The notes: generated by a model not told the origin, from the letters alone. Positions 1-7,673 are shown, counted from the first letter of the stretch. The stretch: 16,835 bases of DNA from CAZTAO01 sp964611645 (GCA_964611645.1 CAZTAO010000079.1:1-16835), one strand, 5' to 3'. Numbers and translations are program-made.

Positions 1-292
1 AAGTTGTGGTTTTTCTCCACTTTCTTCACTTGCTCATCGAAACTGAACAGTTACGCCACAGGCGTGGTGCCCACCGCATAGCAGAGCATCCGCGAGTGAG
101 AAACGGCGCCCCCGCCGAAGCAGGGACGCCGTTTTGCTTTAGTCTTTGCTCCTCGACCGAGGCAGCTATACTAGCCACCTCAAGGTGAGCATCCGGATAC
201 CAGCGCGCCAAGCGCGGCGACTCCCGCCAGCCGCACCAACCAGTAAAGTAGGTTTCTCACTTCAGCACCTCACAACATAGAGTACGTCGGGA
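1..292. other. Intergenic stretch with hairpin; no convincing gene
   Basis: No recognisable gene lies here. Two short opposing reading frames of about 60 codons have no recognisable domain and no good ribosome binding site. The stretch follows the stop codon of the barrel gene and contains a strong hairpin described separately. At the very left edge, minus-strand bases 29 to 1 read as a GTG followed by lysine/glutamate-rich codons (MKKVEKNHN), so a minus-strand gene could begin here and leave the window. That is too little to call. Confidence 0.5.
101..134 (-). terminator. UUCG-capped 15-bp hairpin, probable terminator
   Basis: Read on the minus strand, AAACGGCG pairs perfectly with CGCCGTTT. 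Inside it TCCCTGC pairs with GCGGGGG, including two G-U wobbles, closing a TTCG loop with a C-G pair. This gives a continuous 15-bp stem with a cUUCGg tetraloop. The wobbles and the tetraloop only work in minus-strand RNA, which fixes the orientation. It lies about 160 bp after the stop of the barrel gene. The following tract (TTTCTC) is a poor U-run, so termination could be weak or the hairpin could instead protect the 3' end. Confidence 0.6.
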
Positions 293-1504
293 CTAGAACC
301 TGAGAATCTGGGAAAGCAGTCTGGGAGTCTTCGGCGCAAAGGCCAAGTCGAGACCGAACAACTCCATGCCCCAGGCAATTCCCTGACCAGTGTAGCCTGC
401 ACGAACGGCGAACGCGCGGCCGAGTCTCCATTCAGCGCCCATTCTCAGGTCCCTTTTGGCGTTGTTTGCCTGGGTCACGTTGATAAGGTCGGCAGCGATG
501 GTGAGGCCCGGAATCGGATGCGCCCCCACTCCCACGCTCACCATTGTGCCCGCCTGGTTAAGTCCGAGGCCGGCTTCCCTGGGCTTGATCAAGTTGTTGA
601 CCACTATTCCATACTGGAGCATACTGTCGTGGGGAGCGTAGATCGCCCCAACATCCATCTTCACACTGTTGTGCTTCTGGGTGGGCTGCGCAATGGCGTC
701 GAATGCAGCGCCCGCAAGAACGTTACCCACGGAGTCGACGACCACCGGACTTGCGCCCGCGCCTGATGCAACTACCTGCCAGCTTCGGCTCTCAATTCGC
801 AGCATCTTGATGTTGGTCCCCAGATACCACTTCCCCGACTCGCTTTCCACCGGGGCGCTGAGCTGAATGGCGGGCAGCGCATATACCAGGTTGCCGGTGA
901 CGAATGTCTGGGAGAGGTCGTTGGTGTAAGCCGCGAAGGCCGCATTAGCTCCTGCCATGTCGCCGGCTTTGGCCAATGTCACTGTGGAGCGCAGGTTCGT
1001 ATTGGCTGCGGAAGGATACGCCGCTGAGAGGTTCATGACCCCCGTCCTGAAGCCCTGGCCAATGTTTGCCCATTCCTGTGCCGCAACGCTAGGAAGAATG
1101 TTGGCGGCGGCCTCTCCCTCGATGGTAAGACCAAACTGGCCAGCAAAACCCACAGTGGAACTCAAGGTCACCGATGTGGGCCGCTTGGCAAAATCGTTCA
1201 CCAAGTCGATAGCGCCGGACCCATCGAGGTTGTTGACCGTCGACGCAGCGTCGATCAGCTTGCCGACCGTTGTGCCACGGACATGGAAATCGAGTCCCGG
1301 CACCAGTATCTTGAACTTGGCCCCGGAGACTGCGGGCGACGCGGGGTTCATAACCGCAGTTGTGCCTGAGTCATCACCCAGAGCAAGTCCGGCGCCGCCA
1401 AGACCAGCGGCTCTGGCCGTGCTGCCAAAATTGAAGTCGGAACAATACGCCGGCGCTGACAGCACCAGCATTGCCAGGAGTATACCTGCAAGAATCGTCT
1501 TCAA
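293..1504 (-). CDS. TraF/FadL-like outer-membrane beta-barrel protein
   Basis: A 403-residue secreted protein. Residues 1-20 form a signal peptide (short basic start, hydrophobic stretch LAGILLAMLVLSAPA). An AxA-like site precedes Tyr-Cys; the cysteine does not sit in a proper lipobox. The mature start contains FGSTARAAGLGGAGLA followed by DDSGTTAVMNPAS. This is the N-terminal pattern of the TraF_2 / PorV / FadL-like barrel families, where a glycine-rich segment precedes an 'NPA' motif. The body is rich in alternating hydrophobic and polar strands, and the protein ends in Leu-Arg-Phe, a C-terminal aromatic residue typical of proteins assembled by the BAM machinery. The start is TTG, chosen because AAGGGGGG lies 8 to 10 nt upstream and the signal peptide begins there. 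It is preceded by its own promoter and appears monocistronic. Substrate and role are unknown; 'conjugal transfer protein TraF' is a family label only, since no conjugation genes are near. Confidence 0.75.
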   Translation of the reverse strand: MKTILAGILLAMLVLSAPAYCSDFNFGSTARAAGLGGAGLALGDDSGTTAVMNPASPAVSGAKFKILVPGLDFHVRGTTVGKLIDAASTVNNLDGSGAIDLVNDFAKRPTSVTLSSTVGFAGQFGLTIEGEAAANILPSVAAQEWANIGQGFRTGVMNLSAAYPSAANTNLRSTVTLAKAGDMAGANAAFAAYTNDLSQTFVTGNLVYALPAIQLSAPVESESGKWYLGTNIKMLRIESRSWQVVASGAGASPVVVDSVGNVLAGAAFDAIAQPTQKHNSVKMDVGAIYAPHDSMLQYGIVVNNLIKPREAGLGLNQAGTMVSVGVGAHPIPGLTIAADLINVTQANNAKRDLRMGAEWRLGRAFAVRAGYTGQGIAWGMELFGLDLAFAPKTPRLLSQILRF

Positions 1505-1579
1505 GACCTAGTCCCCCCCTTGTTGAACTGTGTTTGGAGCCGGCAGCCAGCTAGGTTCTGTCCGGATACCCAATTCCTC

Positions 1580-1609
1580 ATTCTATCCACTGCCTGAAAT
1601 ATCCTTCAA
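1580..1609 (-). promoter_or_regulatory. Sigma70-like promoter of the barrel gene
   Basis: On the minus strand TTGAAG (complement of 1604-1609) and TAGAAT (complement of 1580-1585) are separated by 18 nt, close to the TTGACA / TATAAT consensus. The site is in the 137-bp gap between the Lrp-like gene and the barrel gene, about 75 nt upstream of the TTG start. This is a consensus match by eye, not an experimental start site. Confidence 0.5.
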
Positions 1610-1641
1610 TTACAGTTTGTCCCCACGATTGCAGAACAACC

Positions 1642-1917
1642 TCAGACCCCTATGTCCCACATGCTCTCCAGATCCTTCCGAGAGTAGGCTTGGAACGCAA
1701 TGAGGGTGTTTGTACGAACTATGCCTTCAAGCGGTAGTAGCTGCTTGGTCATCACGTCGGCCAGATCTTCGTGTTTCTTGACTCGGATTATCGCGACCAG
1801 ATCGTAGTCACCTGCAACCGAGTAGACCTCAGCCACCCCTGGAATGTCTGCGATGGCTTCTGCTGTTTCCGGCAGCCTGGATTTCTCACCCTGTATTAGC
1901 GCAAATGCTGTTACCAC
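1642..1917 (-). CDS. Stand-alone Lrp/AsnC ligand-binding (RAM) domain protein
   Basis: A 91-residue protein that is entirely the C-terminal effector-binding domain of Lrp/AsnC regulators (RAM domain, an alpha-beta ferredoxin-like fold). It lacks the N-terminal helix-turn-helix. Typical features are the IPGVAEVYSVAGDYDLVAII segment and the later GIVRTNTLIAFQAYS strand-turn. In full regulators this domain binds amino acids and drives oligomer assembly. Stand-alone versions cannot bind DNA by themselves and may sense an amino acid or modulate a partner. The start is GTG, supported by a strong AGGAGGT five nt upstream. The gene lies 24 nt after the queG stop, so the two are probably co-transcribed. 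The ligand is unknown. Confidence 0.88.
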   Translation of the reverse strand: MVTAFALIQGEKSRLPETAEAIADIPGVAEVYSVAGDYDLVAIIRVKKHEDLADVMTKQLLPLEGIVRTNTLIAFQAYSRKDLESMWDIGV

Positions 1918-1941
1918 TTTCTACCTCCTGGTTTCGGGCGC

Positions 1942-2910
1942 TCATCCCCCGATTTTGAGCATTGCCCAAGCAGCCGCCTCTCTGATCACGTTGCCGGGAT
2001 CCTCCAGCAACTCAGGAAGACACGCCGCTGCGGTTTGGTTCTGAGAGTTCCCGATAGATATGATTGCGTTTCTACGCAGTCTGTTCCGCCCAATCCAACC
2101 TATAGGTGTGTTTCTCAGCGCCGCACGATACTCCTTCTGGCTCATTGTGGCTGTCCGGCCCGCATCGCCCAGCCATTCAGGGTAGACCGCCACGGAGAAC
2201 GCGGGGTTAGTTGGCTCGATACCCTGGTTATATGGGCAGACTTCCTGGCAGACATCACATCCATACAGCCTGCAGCCCATAGCTTCAGCCGACTTCGCAG
2301 AGAATGGCCAGTTCTTCTGTGTGAGCGCGGATATGCACCTGGTTGCGTCCAGAGCGCCGGAGTCGGACAGAGCGCCTGTCGGACACGCCTGCACGCACAT
2401 GCGGCAACCGGAGCACATCGACGGCTTCGGCTCGCTTCCGGATTCGCAGGGAATGTCGGTAAGTATCTCCCCTATGCTAACCCAGGATCCACAGCCATCT
2501 ACAAACAACAGTCCATTCCGACCAATCGAACCAAGTCCTGCTTGACGAGCCAGTGCTCGCTCATCCAGATAGCTATCATCCACACATGTGTTAACATAGC
2601 TAGCCCCATAGCTACGCAGCACTGGCACTATAACATCCATAGCACGCGTAACATGCGTATGGTAGTCTATACTCATTGCGAATCTAGCGATTCCGGGATC
2701 TGCATCGAAGGGTGAGCAGGCTGAGCCGGACGGCAGGCAGGAAACGGCAATGGACAGAACAGTGGCGGCGTGTGGGAACCGCATCCAGACCCGGTGGTCT
2801 GCCGGAGTGCAGCCTATGGCGGCCAGACCAAGGAACCCGGCAACTTCAGCCAGGTCCCGGTTCAAGGCTTCGCGCAGGAAATCTACATGTAGATTCGGTT
2901 GATGAACCAC
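1942..2910 (-). CDS. queG: Epoxyqueuosine reductase
   Basis: Cobalamin-dependent iron-sulfur enzyme that reduces epoxyqueuosine in tRNA to queuosine, the last step of queuosine synthesis. The 322-residue length fits the family. The N-terminal catalytic part contains DDSYLDERALARQAGLGSIG (residues 111-130), with an aspartate where the family's general acid lies, and GSWVSIGEILTD. Two [4Fe-4S] clusters are indicated by C166-x2-C169-x2-C172-x3-C176 and by C192 with C218-x2-C221-x3-C225. The C-terminus (about 270-322) is HEAT-like and contacts tRNA in known structures. The start is GTG, with GAGGG five nt upstream, inside the last 28 nt of the zinc-ribbon gene, so translation is probably coupled. 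No other queuosine gene (queA, tgt) is present. Confidence 0.93.
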   Translation of the reverse strand: MVHQPNLHVDFLREALNRDLAEVAGFLGLAAIGCTPADHRVWMRFPHAATVLSIAVSCLPSGSACSPFDADPGIARFAMSIDYHTHVTRAMDVIVPVLRSYGASYVNTCVDDSYLDERALARQAGLGSIGRNGLLFVDGCGSWVSIGEILTDIPCESGSEPKPSMCSGCRMCVQACPTGALSDSGALDATRCISALTQKNWPFSAKSAEAMGCRLYGCDVCQEVCPYNQGIEPTNPAFSVAVYPEWLGDAGRTATMSQKEYRAALRNTPIGWIGRNRLRRNAIISIGNSQNQTAAACLPELLEDPGNVIREAAAWAMLKIGG

Positions 2911-3410
2911 CGGCGCCCTCGTTTCACAACATCGAGGTTCACTATCTTGGTGCCGTTGAGCGAGTTGTTGATGGTGACTGACACTCGCGCCTGCGTTGGG
3001 TTCTCGGGGTCATCGTAGCCGCCCACAGTTGAAGTATACGTGGTCGCGCTGCCACCTGGGGTGAAGAGAAACAGCTCACCGGACATATCGGAGATGTATC
3101 GCATACTGTCAGCGAGATCCGCCTCAAAGTCATTGGTGACCAGCTTCTTGGCTGCGGGCATGTTTCGTGAAGACAGTAGCTCGATGTAGGTCTGACCAAC
3201 GCGTTCAGGCGGCGCAACCCGCAGACAGTTTAGCAGAATCAGCAGCACGATGAACCCGCCAACAATCATTGCGATCTTCTTCATTTTGGGAGTTATTACG
3301 AACCGCTTCTCATCCTGGTAGAAGTAGCCGCTCGCCGGCAGGAACGCTCCGCATTGCGGACATATCTTCTGCGTGTCGATAACCTCGACTCCGCACTTAG
3401 GGCAATCCAT
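2883..3410 (-). CDS. Zinc-ribbon, membrane-anchored NTF2-like protein
   Basis: A 175-residue protein of unknown function. Residues 3-20 form a zinc ribbon (C3-x2-C6 ... C17-x2-C20). Residues 44-62 are a single membrane helix (KKIAMIVGGFIVLLILLN). The remaining ~110 residues, starting PPERVGQTYIELLSSRNM, resemble DUF4878/NTF2-like extracytoplasmic domains, with an amphipathic helix pair then strands ending in RGRRWFINRIYM. The expected topology is ribbon in the cytoplasm and NTF2-like domain outside. The ATG overlaps the galK stop (TGATG), with GGAG seven nt upstream, so it is translationally coupled to galK. The layout is common among uncharacterised bacterial membrane proteins. A role in galactose metabolism is not implied by the sequence. 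Confidence 0.8.
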   Translation of the reverse strand: MDCPKCGVEVIDTQKICPQCGAFLPASGYFYQDEKRFVITPKMKKIAMIVGGFIVLLILLNCLRVAPPERVGQTYIELLSSRNMPAAKKLVTNDFEADLADSMRYISDMSGELFLFTPGGSATTYTSTVGGYDDPENPTQARVSVTINNSLNGTKIVNLDVVKRGRRWFINRIYM

Positions 3411-4615
3411 CAGTCAACTCCTCCAGTATCACTTCCCATAGGTTCTTTGCGCGCTCTAGCGCCGTCTGCGGCTGTGCAGACGTACAGGTTCGGGTCCAAG
3501 CCGGTCGCCTGCCGATATGACTTCGACACGTAGGCAAGGAACTCCTCCACCGCGCCTGATTCCACAAGAGCCACGGCGCAGCCTCCGAAACCCGCGCCCG
3601 CGAGTCTTCCGGAGAGTGCGCCCGGCGCTTGCCTTGCCGCCAGCACCATGGCCTCGAGCTCCGGACAACTTACTTCGTAGTAGTCTCGCGCTGAATCGTG
3701 GGAAGCGTTCATCAGTTTGCCGAACGCGGTGTAGTCGCTGTTCTTCAGAGCTTCCTTGCTACGCACGACTCGGTCGTTCTCATACACCACGTGCCGCGCC
3801 CGTTTTGCCACTACCGGATCGAGCCTGTCAGCGAAACGCTCGTAATGCTCCGGCGAAACGTCCCTCAAAGCGGTCACTCCGGGTATCCATTTTGCGAATT
3901 CCCGCGCCGCGACCTCGCACTGGCTCCGGCGAGTGTCGTATTCGCTGTCCACCAGGCCGCGGGCCTTCCTGGTATCCATCACCACAATCTTCACTACCGA
4001 GGTATCAAGCGGCACAAGTTCGTACTCCAGGGTTCGACAATCCAGGAACAGAGCGTGGTCCTCAGCGCACAGAAGCGAGGCAAACTGGTCCATTATGCCA
4101 GTGCCAATTCCCACAAACTCGTTCTCGGCAAGCTGGCAGACCCTGGCAACCTGTGGCCCTGTAAGCACGTGTGGGTACATAGCCGAGAAGATTGCCGCAG
4201 TGGCGGTTTCGAGGGCAGCGGAACTGCTCAGCCCGCCGCCGAGAGGGACCGTGCCATGGAAAGCTACATCTGCCCCGCCCAGTTCGGCCCCGGCAACACG
4301 CAAGAAGTGAAGCACACCCTTGGGGTAATTCGCCCACGGGTCCTCCACATCCTTGGGTATGGAATCGACACGGAACTCGGAAAGGGCATTCTTGTTGGTG
4401 GAGAACAGCCTCACGACTCCATCATCACGGGGAGCGGCGACCGCAATGACGTCCAGGTTGACGGCGATCGGAAGCACGAAGCCCTGGTTGTAGTCTGTAT
4501 GTATCCCCATCAGGTCCACTCGCCCGGGTCCGCGCGCCACAAACGAGGATGACCGGCCGAACACCCGTGTGAACTCGCTGTTGAGGCTGCCGAGCCTCTT
4601 GGGATCGATTATCAT
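3410..4615 (-). CDS. galK: Galactokinase-family GHMP kinase
   Basis: A 401-residue GHMP-fold kinase predicted to phosphorylate the C1 hydroxyl of galactose with ATP in the Leloir pathway. All three family motifs are present. Motif 1 is GRVDLMGIHTDYN at residues 31-43. The ATP loop is PLGGGLSSSAA at 124-134. The C-terminal AGAGFGGC is at 339-346. The catalytic aspartate is D176 in GIMDQF, and R32, the general partner arginine, is conserved. Motif 1 is unusual: the canonical form is GRVNLIGEHTDYN, but here Asn is Asp34 and the sugar-contacting Glu is Ile38. His39 and Asp41 are kept. This may shift substrate preference. The ATG overlaps the galT stop by 4 nt (ATGA), and the stop overlaps the next ATG by 1 nt. 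Family assignment is firm; strict galactose specificity is less so. Confidence 0.92.
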   Translation of the reverse strand: MIIDPKRLGSLNSEFTRVFGRSSSFVARGPGRVDLMGIHTDYNQGFVLPIAVNLDVIAVAAPRDDGVVRLFSTNKNALSEFRVDSIPKDVEDPWANYPKGVLHFLRVAGAELGGADVAFHGTVPLGGGLSSSAALETATAAIFSAMYPHVLTGPQVARVCQLAENEFVGIGTGIMDQFASLLCAEDHALFLDCRTLEYELVPLDTSVVKIVVMDTRKARGLVDSEYDTRRSQCEVAAREFAKWIPGVTALRDVSPEHYERFADRLDPVVAKRARHVVYENDRVVRSKEALKNSDYTAFGKLMNASHDSARDYYEVSCPELEAMVLAARQAPGALSGRLAGAGFGGCAVALVESGAVEEFLAYVSKSYRQATGLDPNLYVCTAADGARARKEPMGSDTGGVD

Positions 4616-5625
4616 TGGGAATCCTCCAGGAACACGAAGCTGTCGGTCGTTGTATTGGGGGCAGCCGCCCGAAGCTCCGTAGCTTTCTCTTCCGGCAGGG
4701 AGTCATTTATATGGGTATAGGCCCCAGTCTCACAGCCAGCCATATACTTCAGCTTGTCTGCGGTGCGGTGAATCGGGTGGAACTCGATGTGGAAGTGGTA
4801 GTCCGGATAGGAGGCACCGTCTGTCGGCTCCTGATGCATTATCATTGTGTAGGGCAAAGACATTCCCCATAGATTGTCGTACTTGAGAAGAACAACCTTG
4901 AGGATGTTGGCCAGCGAGATGCGTTCGAGACGACCGAGATCGGAGATCGCGCCTGTGTGACGGTTACTGATAATGTACAGTTCGTATGGCAGCCTGGCAA
5001 AGAAAGGCAGGACCGCTGTAAAGTGATCATTCCTCGCAACTATGCGGCTTCCGTCGGTCGTTTCCCCGGCGAGAATGTCGCAGAGCAGGCAGTCCCCCGT
5101 GCGGTTGCGGTGACGTGTGCAGGCATCCAGTTCTTGTTGAATCTTGGGCGGGATGAACGGAAATGCATAGATCTGGCCGTGGGGATGGTTCAGAGTGACG
5201 CCGATCTCCTTGCCCTTGTTCTCGAAAATGAACACGTAGTCGATGAAGTCCTTCGATCCCAGTTCCTGGTATCGGTCTATCCATACATCAACCAGGTTGC
5301 GCATCCGCGAGAGCGGCGCATCTGTCAGCGTGCCGGCATGGGCGCTCGTATAGCAGACCACCTCACAGATACCGCGCGATGGCCGGACCGGTGATAGACC
5401 AGTCTGTTCCACTGCAATCGCCGCCGCAGGGTCAGAGAACGACGGGAACTTGTTCTCGAACACAACGATGTCGTATTCAGGCTCAGGAACTTCGGTCGGG
5501 AAGCCTCCAGGTTGAGTCGGACACAGCGGGCAGTAGTCATCAGGCGGGTGGAATGTGCGGTTCTGGCGATGTGTCGCAGTAATGACCCATTGCTCCAGCA
5601 GGGGATGCCATCTCAGTTCGGACAA
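4612..5625 (-). CDS. galT: Galactose-1-phosphate uridylyltransferase
   Basis: HIT-superfamily nucleotidyltransferase that exchanges UMP between UDP-glucose and galactose-1-phosphate. From the chosen start it has 337 residues. The opening ELRWHPLLEQWVI is characteristic. C32-x2-C35 is the metal-site pair. The active-site motif HPHGQIYAFPFIPP begins at residue 147, with H149 as the expected nucleophile that carries UMP. The C-terminal half contains the second domain with DYHFHIEFHP. I chose the TTG at 5623-5625 because GAGGGGAG precedes it by six nt. A second in-frame TTG 21 nt upstream (5646) has a less convincing signal. The chosen start overlaps the nucleotidyltransferase gene by 13 nt, and the stop overlaps galK, so the three genes are one coupled unit. 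Confidence 0.93.
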   Translation of the reverse strand: MSELRWHPLLEQWVITATHRQNRTFHPPDDYCPLCPTQPGGFPTEVPEPEYDIVVFENKFPSFSDPAAAIAVEQTGLSPVRPSRGICEVVCYTSAHAGTLTDAPLSRMRNLVDVWIDRYQELGSKDFIDYVFIFENKGKEIGVTLNHPHGQIYAFPFIPPKIQQELDACTRHRNRTGDCLLCDILAGETTDGSRIVARNDHFTAVLPFFARLPYELYIISNRHTGAISDLGRLERISLANILKVVLLKYDNLWGMSLPYTMIMHQEPTDGASYPDYHFHIEFHPIHRTADKLKYMAGCETGAYTHINDSLPEEKATELRAAAPNTTTDSFVFLEDSQ

Positions 5626-6500
5626 TTCGCACTCCCCTCTCCGCAACTCCCGATCCCCGCATCGTGCGAGAGAAGGGATTCGCCTGGGGCAAATGAATAG
5701 TACTCGATATGTCGGCCGTCCTCCAGCAACTCCTTACGCTTTGTCACCACGCGGGAGAGATCAGGCAGCAGAAGCTGGGCGACCTGAAGCTCTGCGGGCG
5801 TGTTCACTCCGAGGATCTCCTCAATATCGCAGGTGACTGTAGCTATCGTCCTGGACTCCGAGGCTGCCAGTTCGAGGCTTCCCGTGAGGTTGGTCTCTCC
5901 GGTAGCGTTTGGAGTTACATCAGCAATTCGATCTGCCAGCCAGGCTGCGTCAAACACGTAGGCGCCCCCGTTGACCTCTGTGATAGACAGTTGTTCGCTC
6001 TGGGCAGCCTTCTCTTCAACGATGCCGGTGATCCTGCCCAGAGAATCACGCAGTACCCTCCCATATCCGGATGGGTTCTCAAGGTTGGCGGTCAGAAGGG
6101 TGATCGTGGCGCCTTCGGAGGCGTGTACGCTCAGCATTCGGCGGATGGTGGAGGACTGGATCAGCGGGCTGTCGCCGCACATAATCAGCAAGGAGCCAAC
6201 GAAGCCTTGAAGTTGGGCCAGAGCTACGGCAGTCGCATTTCCAGATCCCAACTGCCGCTCCTGGAGGACATATCTGAACTCCGAACCCATAGCGTTGCGG
6301 ATCTGGTCGGCCTGGTAACCTACAACAATGGTGATTTCGTCAATGCCGGCTTGCCTTATATGGTCAAGCACATGCCTGAGGACAGGCTGACCGTAAAGAG
6401 TCTGCAGGAGTTTGGGCGTCTTGCTGCCGGACATCGCCTCGAAGCGCGACCCGCGTCCGGCAGCAAGAACAACTGCCTTAGTACTGGTGTTTACTGCCAT
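5613..6500 (-). CDS. GlmU-type sugar-phosphate nucleotidyltransferase, no acetyltransferase domain
   Basis: A 295-residue NTP-transferase closest to the N-terminal uridyltransferase half of GlmU. It has the pyrophosphorylase signature LAAGRGSR (12-19) with KTPK (27-30), QLGSGNA (83-89), the metal aspartate in CGDSPL (108-113), NPSGYGRV (142-149), EVNGGAYVF and GVNTPAEL. The left-handed beta-helix acetyltransferase domain of GlmU is absent. After about residue 243 there is only a ~50-residue tail ending CGEGSANCPN. It probably makes a UDP-sugar (UDP-GlcNAc, UDP-GalNAc, UDP-Glc or UDP-Gal) from UTP and a sugar-1-phosphate. Its coupling to galT-galK favours a role in galactose or amino-sugar salvage. 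The ATG directly follows the previous stop (TAGATG), with GAGG upstream. The exact sugar cannot be read from sequence. Confidence 0.85.
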   Translation of the reverse strand: MAVNTSTKAVVLAAGRGSRFEAMSGSKTPKLLQTLYGQPVLRHVLDHIRQAGIDEITIVVGYQADQIRNAMGSEFRYVLQERQLGSGNATAVALAQLQGFVGSLLIMCGDSPLIQSSTIRRMLSVHASEGATITLLTANLENPSGYGRVLRDSLGRITGIVEEKAAQSEQLSITEVNGGAYVFDAAWLADRIADVTPNATGETNLTGSLELAASESRTIATVTCDIEEILGVNTPAELQVAQLLLPDLSRVVTKRKELLEDGRHIEYYSFAPGESLLSHDAGIGSCGEGSANCPN

Positions 6501-7673
6501 CTACTGCCTCGGGAGAATATCCCTCTCCACTGTGCCTGTCTTTGTGAACACACGAATGTCCACGCTCTCGCCTACTATGGAGACGGTGACGAAGCGGTCA
6601 GCACCCAGCCTGTAGGCTGAGCCTCCCTGCACCTGCTGAGCCAGAAACTCCCGTTCACTGGTGTCATTCTTCAATGCAACCAGCACGGCACTCTTGGCGG
6701 TCGCCGGGTCATAACTGTAGATACTCTTGTAGCTCGCGAAGAGGAACTCCTTGGGGCAGTCCGGCCACCTCTTGCGCACGTCCGTCACCTTCGGGGTCAG
6801 CTTCGGGGCCTGGACCGAGAGCGGGCTTATCGACAGCGTCTGAGCGTCCTCGCCCTTCCGGCAGACCACAAGCACCTCGCCGGAGTCGGAGACTTGCACC
6901 GCCTCCACCTTCGAGGGCAATTCCAGCGCCAGCGCGTTGAAGATGGACCGAGACGCGCCTGTCTCAGTCGTCAGCAGGTGATACACAGAGGCACGCGCAC
7001 CAGAGAGGTCGGTGTCAATCGAAGCCACCATATACTTGCCACTTGGGCTTGCGGCAAAGATCTGGCCGACGGAATCGCCTTCCTTGAACAGAATGGGTTG
7101 CGTTCGAGCGTCGAGGCGCCCGTCAGCGGAAACAAGAGCCAGATGGGCCCCTTCGGGAGTGACGGCAATGCAGGCAAGCTGCCCGGTCTTGCGAACACAC
7201 CCCAGAACGCGATACAAAGGCGCAGCCAGCTTCACTTCCAACTTGATCGCCGCCGTGGCCGCGTCAACAACGACCAAAGAGGAGGCGGTCGGCGCAGCAC
7301 TCTCATTGTCGTTCAGCAGCACCCAGATGGAGGAGTCGTCCATCCAGCCAATCCCGGCAATGTATCCGGGGAATCGGACCGGGCTGAACTCCACAAGCAG
7401 AGCTTTCTCTGAATCAAACGGCAGGATTCTCAAAGCAGAGCGATAGTCCTGAGGAGCGGGCTTATCGGTCTTCTTGAACCAGCCACCTGCCCAGCACGTT
7501 CCCGCCGGGTTCACTGCCTGGGTAGACATATCTCCAACCTTCAGCGAACTCCGCCACGAGGATGGATCCCCGTTGGGCCCCGGAGGCGATGGCGGCCGCG
7601 GGTTGAGCATCCGCCACGTGACGGCGACTATGAAAAGAATCACGAACACAGCTATCGGAATACGTTTGTCCAC
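6501..7673 (-). CDS. Membrane-anchored extracytoplasmic protein, propeller-like, unknown function
   Basis: A 390-residue protein I do not recognise. Residues 5-23 (IPIAVFVILFIVAVTWRML) form a single N-terminal membrane helix or uncleaved signal, followed by a proline/glycine-rich linker (24-40). The rest is built of repeated strand-rich units with patterns such as SIWVLLND, GKYMVASID and SGEVLVVCR. These resemble blades of a beta-propeller of the TolB/WD40-like type, but no diagnostic repeat is clear enough to name a family. The start is GTG, with AAGGAG nine nt upstream. It lies 63 nt downstream of parB and directly abuts the nucleotidyltransferase gene, so it may head that transcription unit. 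Confidence 0.8.
   Translation of the reverse strand: MDKRIPIAVFVILFIVAVTWRMLNPRPPSPPGPNGDPSSWRSSLKVGDMSTQAVNPAGTCWAGGWFKKTDKPAPQDYRSALRILPFDSEKALLVEFSPVRFPGYIAGIGWMDDSSIWVLLNDNESAAPTASSLVVVDAATAAIKLEVKLAAPLYRVLGCVRKTGQLACIAVTPEGAHLALVSADGRLDARTQPILFKEGDSVGQIFAASPSGKYMVASIDTDLSGARASVYHLLTTETGASRSIFNALALELPSKVEAVQVSDSGEVLVVCRKGEDAQTLSISPLSVQAPKLTPKVTDVRKRWPDCPKEFLFASYKSIYSYDPATAKSAVLVALKNDTSEREFLAQQVQGGSAYRLGADRFVTVSIVGESVDIRVFTKTGTVERDILPRQ

Noticed and set aside
38..55. ACTGAACAGTTAC near the left edge, similar to the inverse of 16784-16796 upstream of argB
   Set aside because: The two 13-nt sequences differ at the centre, sit in unrelated settings and have no third copy; chance is the simplest explanation.
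192..201. TCCGGATACC, repeated at 1561-1570
   Set aside because: A 10-mer shared twice with unrelated flanks is expected by chance at this window size and has no further symmetry.
285..305. GGTTCTAGTCCC on the minus strand, resembling a tRNA T-arm
   Set aside because: It overlaps the final codons and stop of the barrel gene; no acceptor, anticodon or D-arm can be folded around it and the conserved purine is missing.
3161..3175. TGTTTCGTGAAGACA, similar to a parS site
   Set aside because: It lacks the central two bases and the right half is mismatched, so ParB would not be expected to bind.
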